From assembly GCA_965116595.1 (NCBI GenBank), contig OZ220708.1, forward strand, positions 1,736,001-1,800,000: a stretch of 64,000 nucleotides of DNA. The letters are read 5' to 3'. Origin of the DNA: G963663315 sp963668255. GTDB lineage: Bacteria > Pseudomonadota > Gammaproteobacteria > Arenicellales > Poriferihabitantaceae. Under the pieces are notes generated by a model. That model was not told the origin of the DNA. It saw only the letters and a program-made list of their open reading frames with translations, and did no database searches. This document shows positions 60,777 to 64,000 of this stretch, piece after piece; the stretch's first letter is position 1; each line of letters begins with the position of its first letter. A program made the translations under genes and the position numbers.

Positions 60777-61614
60777 TTTCAATGCCTCGAAGCATGGTCG
60801 CTTTTTCCTGATCGCAGGCCCCTGTGTGATCGAATCCGAGACCATGGCGATGTCGACCGCTGCCAGGCTGAAAGAGATTACTGGCAGGCTCGGCATCCCG
60901 TTTATTTACAAATCTTCGTTTGACAAGGCGAATCGAACCTCGGCTGCTTCCCCACGCGGACCCGGCCGGGAGCAGGGGCTCCAAATACTGCAAAAAGTAA
61001 GACGGGATCTGGATGTTCCGGTATTGACCGATGTGCACACTGTCGAAGATGTGGAACAGGTGGCTCCTGTAGTGGATGTGATCCAGACTCCGGCTTTCCT
61101 TTGTCGACAAACCGACTTGATTCAGGCAGCAGCACGGTCAGGCAAGCCGGTGAATATTAAAAAGGGACAGTTCCTGTCTCCCCAAGAGATGGAGCATGTG
61201 ATTGACAAAGCCAAAACAGCGAAACCGAACGCACAGATCCTGGTTTGCGAGCGGGGGTCGAGTTTTGGCTATAACAATCTTGTGGTCGATATGCGAAGCC
61301 TGGAAATCATGAAAGACACGCGGTGTCCGGTGGTATTCGACGCGACTCATTCGGTGCAGCTCCCGGGAGCAGGCCAGGGCAGGTCCGGCGGACAGAGGGA
61401 GTTTGTGCCGGTTCTGTCGAAAGCGGCCATGGCGATCGGAATCCATGGCCTGTTCCTGGAAACCCATCCGAGTCCGGACCGGGCATTCAGTGATGGTCCG
61501 AATGCCTGGCCACTCGATCAAATGCAGGCCCTGCTGCTCAAACTGATCGAAATTGACCGGGTCGCAAAGCAACCGGCTACTGACCATGCCAGGCAGGATA
61601 ATCAATCAGGATAA
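60763..61614 (+). CDS. kdsA: 3-deoxy-D-manno-octulosonate 8-phosphate synthase
   Basis: 283 residues, TIM barrel. FFLIAGPCVIESE at the start, IYKSSFDKANRTS (near 48-60) and the C-terminal GLFLETHPSPDRAFSDGPN are KdsA hallmarks. Reaction: phosphoenolpyruvate plus arabinose-5-phosphate to Kdo-8-phosphate, first committed step to Kdo. ATG 60763 overlaps the pyrG stop; eno follows after 9 bases. Confidence 0.96.
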   Translation: MKLPDFNASKHGRFFLIAGPCVIESETMAMSTAARLKEITGRLGIPFIYKSSFDKANRTSAASPRGPGREQGLQILQKVRRDLDVPVLTDVHTVEDVEQVAPVVDVIQTPAFLCRQTDLIQAAARSGKPVNIKKGQFLSPQEMEHVIDKAKTAKPNAQILVCERGSSFGYNNLVVDMRSLEIMKDTRCPVVFDATHSVQLPGAGQGRSGGQREFVPVLSKAAMAIGIHGLFLETHPSPDRAFSDGPNAWPLDQMQALLLKLIEIDRVAKQPATDHARQDNQSG

Positions 61615-61623
61615 TCAAAATCG

Positions 61624-62931
61624 ATGCCCAAAACCGATACGAACATCAGAAGTATCCATGCCCGGGAAATTCTGGACTCCAGAGGAAACCCCACCATTGC
61701 CGTAGACATCACCCTCCAGAACGGGATTGTCGGTACTGCTTCGGTCCCTTCCGGTGCATCGACAGGGTCTCTTGAAGCGCTGGAGTTGCGTGACAACGAC
61801 AGCCAACGTTACCTCGGCAAGGGGGTATTAAAAGCGGTCCGCAATGTCAATTCGATCCTCAATCCTGTCCTGTGCGGACACGATGCCCTGGATCAGCGGG
61901 GGGTTGACAGCCTGATGCTCGAACTTGATGGTACCGCCAACAAGGGAAATCTGGGCGCCAATGCTCTGTTGGGTATTTCACTGGCCACCGCCCACACCGC
62001 CGCCAATGCTCAGGGAATCCCCCTGTTTGAGCATTTAGGCACGATTTACCGGAACCGGAAATTCCTCCTGCCAGTGCCCCAAATGAATATTATCAATGGC
62101 GGCGCCCATGCCGACAATGTAATTGATTTTCAGGAGTTCATGATCCTGCCAGTCGGCTTTGATCAATACTCTGAAGCGCTGCGTTGCGGGGTAGAGATAT
62201 TCCATTATCTCAAATCGGTGTTGCTGGCCAGTCATTTGAGCACCGGCGTCGGGGATGAAGGCGGATTTGCCCCTGAATGCAAATCAAATGAGGAAGCGAT
62301 CAGCCTGATCATGCAGGCCATTGAAAAGGCAGGATACCGCCCTGGCGAGCAAGTGATGATTGGGCTGGATGCGGCCAGTTCCGAGTTCTACAGCGACGGA
62401 AAATATCATCTTGCGGCCGAAGGTGTGGCATTGGATGCGCTGCAATTTGCAGACTATCTGCAGAACTGGGTCGGCAAATACCCGGTCATCAGTATCGAGG
62501 ATGGCATGGAGGAGCGCGATTGGGCCGGTTGGAAAGAGTTGACCGACCGGATTGGCGACTGCGTACAATTGACCGGGGATGACTTGTTTGTGACCAACAC
62601 CAGAATACTGCAAAAGGGCATTGATCAGGGAATCGGGAATTCGATTTTGATCAAGTTCAATCAGATCGGCACCTTGTCTGAAACCCTGGATGCGATTGCG
62701 ATGGCGCAACAGGCAGGATACAGCGCCACGATTTCCCACCGCTCCGGAGATACCGGGGATACCACCATTGCCGACCTGGCAGTGGCGACATCGGCAGGGC
62801 AGATCAAAACCGGTTCCCTGTGCCGCTCGGAAAGGGTGGCAAAGTACAATAGACTCTTGAAAATTGAACAGATATTGGGTGACAATGCACTCTATGCAGG
62901 AATTGATGCATTTTCCAATCTACGGACTTGA
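61624..62931 (+). CDS. eno: Enolase
   Basis: 435 residues. SIHAREILDSRGNPT at the N-terminus, substrate loop SVPSGASTGSLEALELRD, metal aspartate/glutamates in IGLDAASSEFY, SIEDGM and LTGDDLFVTN, catalytic lysine in ILIKFNQIG, and SHRSGDTGDTTIADLAV. Reaction: 2-phosphoglycerate to phosphoenolpyruvate; also a degradosome component in many gammaproteobacteria. ftsB begins 7 bases later. Confidence 0.97.
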   Translation: MPKTDTNIRSIHAREILDSRGNPTIAVDITLQNGIVGTASVPSGASTGSLEALELRDNDSQRYLGKGVLKAVRNVNSILNPVLCGHDALDQRGVDSLMLELDGTANKGNLGANALLGISLATAHTAANAQGIPLFEHLGTIYRNRKFLLPVPQMNIINGGAHADNVIDFQEFMILPVGFDQYSEALRCGVEIFHYLKSVLLASHLSTGVGDEGGFAPECKSNEEAISLIMQAIEKAGYRPGEQVMIGLDAASSEFYSDGKYHLAAEGVALDALQFADYLQNWVGKYPVISIEDGMEERDWAGWKELTDRIGDCVQLTGDDLFVTNTRILQKGIDQGIGNSILIKFNQIGTLSETLDAIAMAQQAGYSATISHRSGDTGDTTIADLAVATSAGQIKTGSLCRSERVAKYNRLLKIEQILGDNALYAGIDAFSNLRT

Positions 62932-62938
62932 TAGATGA

Positions 62939-63247
62939 TTGTCTGATAACGCCGGGAAAATAGATTTGAATCCGCTGAATATCCTTTTGCTGACGCTTTT
63001 TGTCGGGACACAGTATGCATTGTGGTTCGGCGACAAGAATGTATTTGATCTTAACCTGCTCAAGGAATCAGCCCGCCAGACTGACCTTGAAATCGAAATG
63101 CAATTCAAGGAAAACCGTCGATTCAGCGCTGAAGTCAATGACCTGAAAGCGGATGGAGAAAGTGCCGAGACCATTGCCAGGTCCGAACTCGGACTGATCA
63201 AGGAAGGCGAGAGTTTCTACCAGATCATTGACCTGACGGAAAATTGA
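62939..63247 (+). CDS. ftsB: Cell division protein FtsB
   Basis: 102 residues. One membrane helix (about 12-30: LNILLLTLFVGTQYALWFG), then a coiled coil (about 38-80) and the conserved tail IARSELGLIKEGESFYQII. Bitopic divisome protein that bridges FtsL and FtsQ. The start TTG 62939 follows the enolase stop closely; no better ATG precedes the helix. The following 120 bases hold only a weak GCCG/CGGC repeat and no gene. Confidence 0.88.
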   Translation: MSDNAGKIDLNPLNILLLTLFVGTQYALWFGDKNVFDLNLLKESARQTDLEIEMQFKENRRFSAEVNDLKADGESAETIARSELGLIKEGESFYQIIDLTEN

Positions 63248-63369
63248 TATTACATGTTACGCGATACATACCTTCGCACAACGCTTGTATAGACACGGAC
63301 AATTTCTCAAGCCTTGCCGTCAACATACCGGAAAAGCGGCAAATCAACCCACAAAGTTCTCTTTCGGTC

Positions 63370-64000
63370 ATGACCATTCACTTTACTGAACAAGAGTTTG
63401 GCCAACGACAGGAAGCAGTGCGCCGGTCTCTTGTTGCCGGGGGACTGGATGGATTGCTGATTTTCCGTCAGGAGAGCATGTATTACCTGACAGGTTATGA
63501 TACCTCGGGTTACTCAATGTTTCAGGGTATGTACATGGATGCAGATGGGAAACTGTTTTTACTGACCCGGTCTGCCGACCGCATTCAGTCCAGGTTGACT
63601 TCGGTGATAGGCGATATTCGAATCTGGGAGGATGGTGACGGAGTGAATCCTGGTATTATTCTTCGGGAAGTGATGCGTGAATACGGCGCAGAGGGACGGA
63701 GAATCGGAATTGAATATCATGCCTATGGCCTGACCGGTCAACGCTCAAGAATGATTGATGAGGCCTTGAGTGATTTCTGTGTGACTACGGATGCATCGGA
63801 CCTGGTCAGGAAAATCAGACTTGTAAAAAGCGAATCGGAGTTGGCGTACGTCAGAAAAGCCGGGGAAATTTCCGACCTGGCCTGGCAGGTCGCCAATCAA
63901 AAAACCGTCCCCGGGGCGTTCCTTGGGGATATTTACGGGGAAATGATGCAGGTGGTCCTGTCCGCAGACGGCGACCCGAGCGCCAGTCGCTGGATTATGG
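63370..64000 (+). CDS. M24-family creatinase-like protein, 3' end outside window
   Basis: Open from ATG 63370 to the right edge (210 codons seen). The N-terminal creatinase-N domain is recognisable: GLDGLLIFRQESMYYLTGYDTSGYSM, and then RKIRLVKSESELAYVRKAGEISD marks the boundary to the catalytic domain, most of which is cut off. The N-domain resembles creatinase and ectoine-hydrolase-like proteins more than classical Xaa-Pro peptidases. The metal ligands lie beyond the edge, so peptidase versus creatinase-like function cannot be decided. It is the second M24 protein in the window. Confidence 0.75.
   Translation, partial: MTIHFTEQEFGQRQEAVRRSLVAGGLDGLLIFRQESMYYLTGYDTSGYSMFQGMYMDADGKLFLLTRSADRIQSRLTSVIGDIRIWEDGDGVNPGIILREVMREYGAEGRRIGIEYHAYGLTGQRSRMIDEALSDFCVTTDASDLVRKIRLVKSESELAYVRKAGEISDLAWQVANQKTVPGAFLGDIYGEMMQVVLSADGDPSASRWIM

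Overview
This 64 kb window looks like chromosomal sequence from a Gram-negative heterotroph, most likely a gammaproteobacterium and probably marine. The order of core genes points there: tRNA cluster-tig-clpP-clpX; fmdB-aspS-yebC-ruvCAB-tolQRAB-pal-cpoB; accA-tilS-pyrG-kdsA-eno-ftsB; and msbA-lpxK-kdsB. The lipopolysaccharide (lpxK, kdsA, kdsB) and Tol-Pal genes show an outer membrane. The sequence is gene-dense, with no gene-free stretch over about 300 bases. I see no insertion sequence, prophage, CRISPR array or rRNA.

Layout. 1-7.2 kb: a quaternary-amine / phosphocholine locus with a choline/ethanolamine-kinase-like gene (cut by the left edge), a phosphoethanolamine N-methyltransferase of the plant/Plasmodium type, an OpuAC-type binding protein, a fused double permease, a second choline-kinase-like gene, a CnoX-like thioredoxin-TPR protein and an EamA exporter. 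7.2-12.4 kb: a Na+/H+ antiporter, an M20 deacetylase, a DUF1638 protein and htpG. 12.7-16.5 kb: four tRNAs (Pro, Arg, His, Leu), then tig, clpP and clpX. 16.5-24.6 kb: accessory genes (sterol-desaturase-type hydroxylase, Na/Pi cotransporter, sulfatase, CPA2 antiporter, HD protein, ArsC, EamA). 24.7-31.1 kb: a methyl-group and transport module with a homocysteine-methyltransferase-like protein, a TAXI-type TRAP permease and binding protein, and a non-pyrrolysine MttB-family methyltransferase. 31.4-36.1 kb: envelope genes. 36.2-48 kb: aspS, yebC, ruv and tol genes, with an unusual tandem gamma-carbonic-anhydrase-like protein antisense at 38.4-39.4 kb. 48-56.5 kb: a second amine/sulfur region with a class V aminotransferase, a creatinase-like M24 protein, tRNA-Arg, a secreted Cache-like protein, P-II, a DAO-family oxidase, a persulfide dioxygenase-rhodanese fusion, a homocysteine-methyltransferase/SAM-methyltransferase fusion and an SDR. 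56.6-63.2 kb: core metabolism. The right edge cuts a second M24 gene.

How it fits together (inference). The accessory genes centre on methylated nitrogen and sulfur compounds: uptake (ABC and TRAP systems), phosphorylation and methylation on the ethanolamine-choline axis, demethylation (MttB family, DAO oxidase), methyl transfer to homocysteine (two unusual proteins) and persulfide handling. The most distinctive items are the eukaryote-like phosphobase methyltransferase beside kinase genes, the homocysteine-MT/SAM-MT fusion, the homocysteine-MT homologue whose first zinc cysteine is replaced by histidine, and the tandem gamma-CA protein whose two halves have lost complementary sets of active-site residues. 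All functions are read from sequence motifs and remembered family features; no database search was run.
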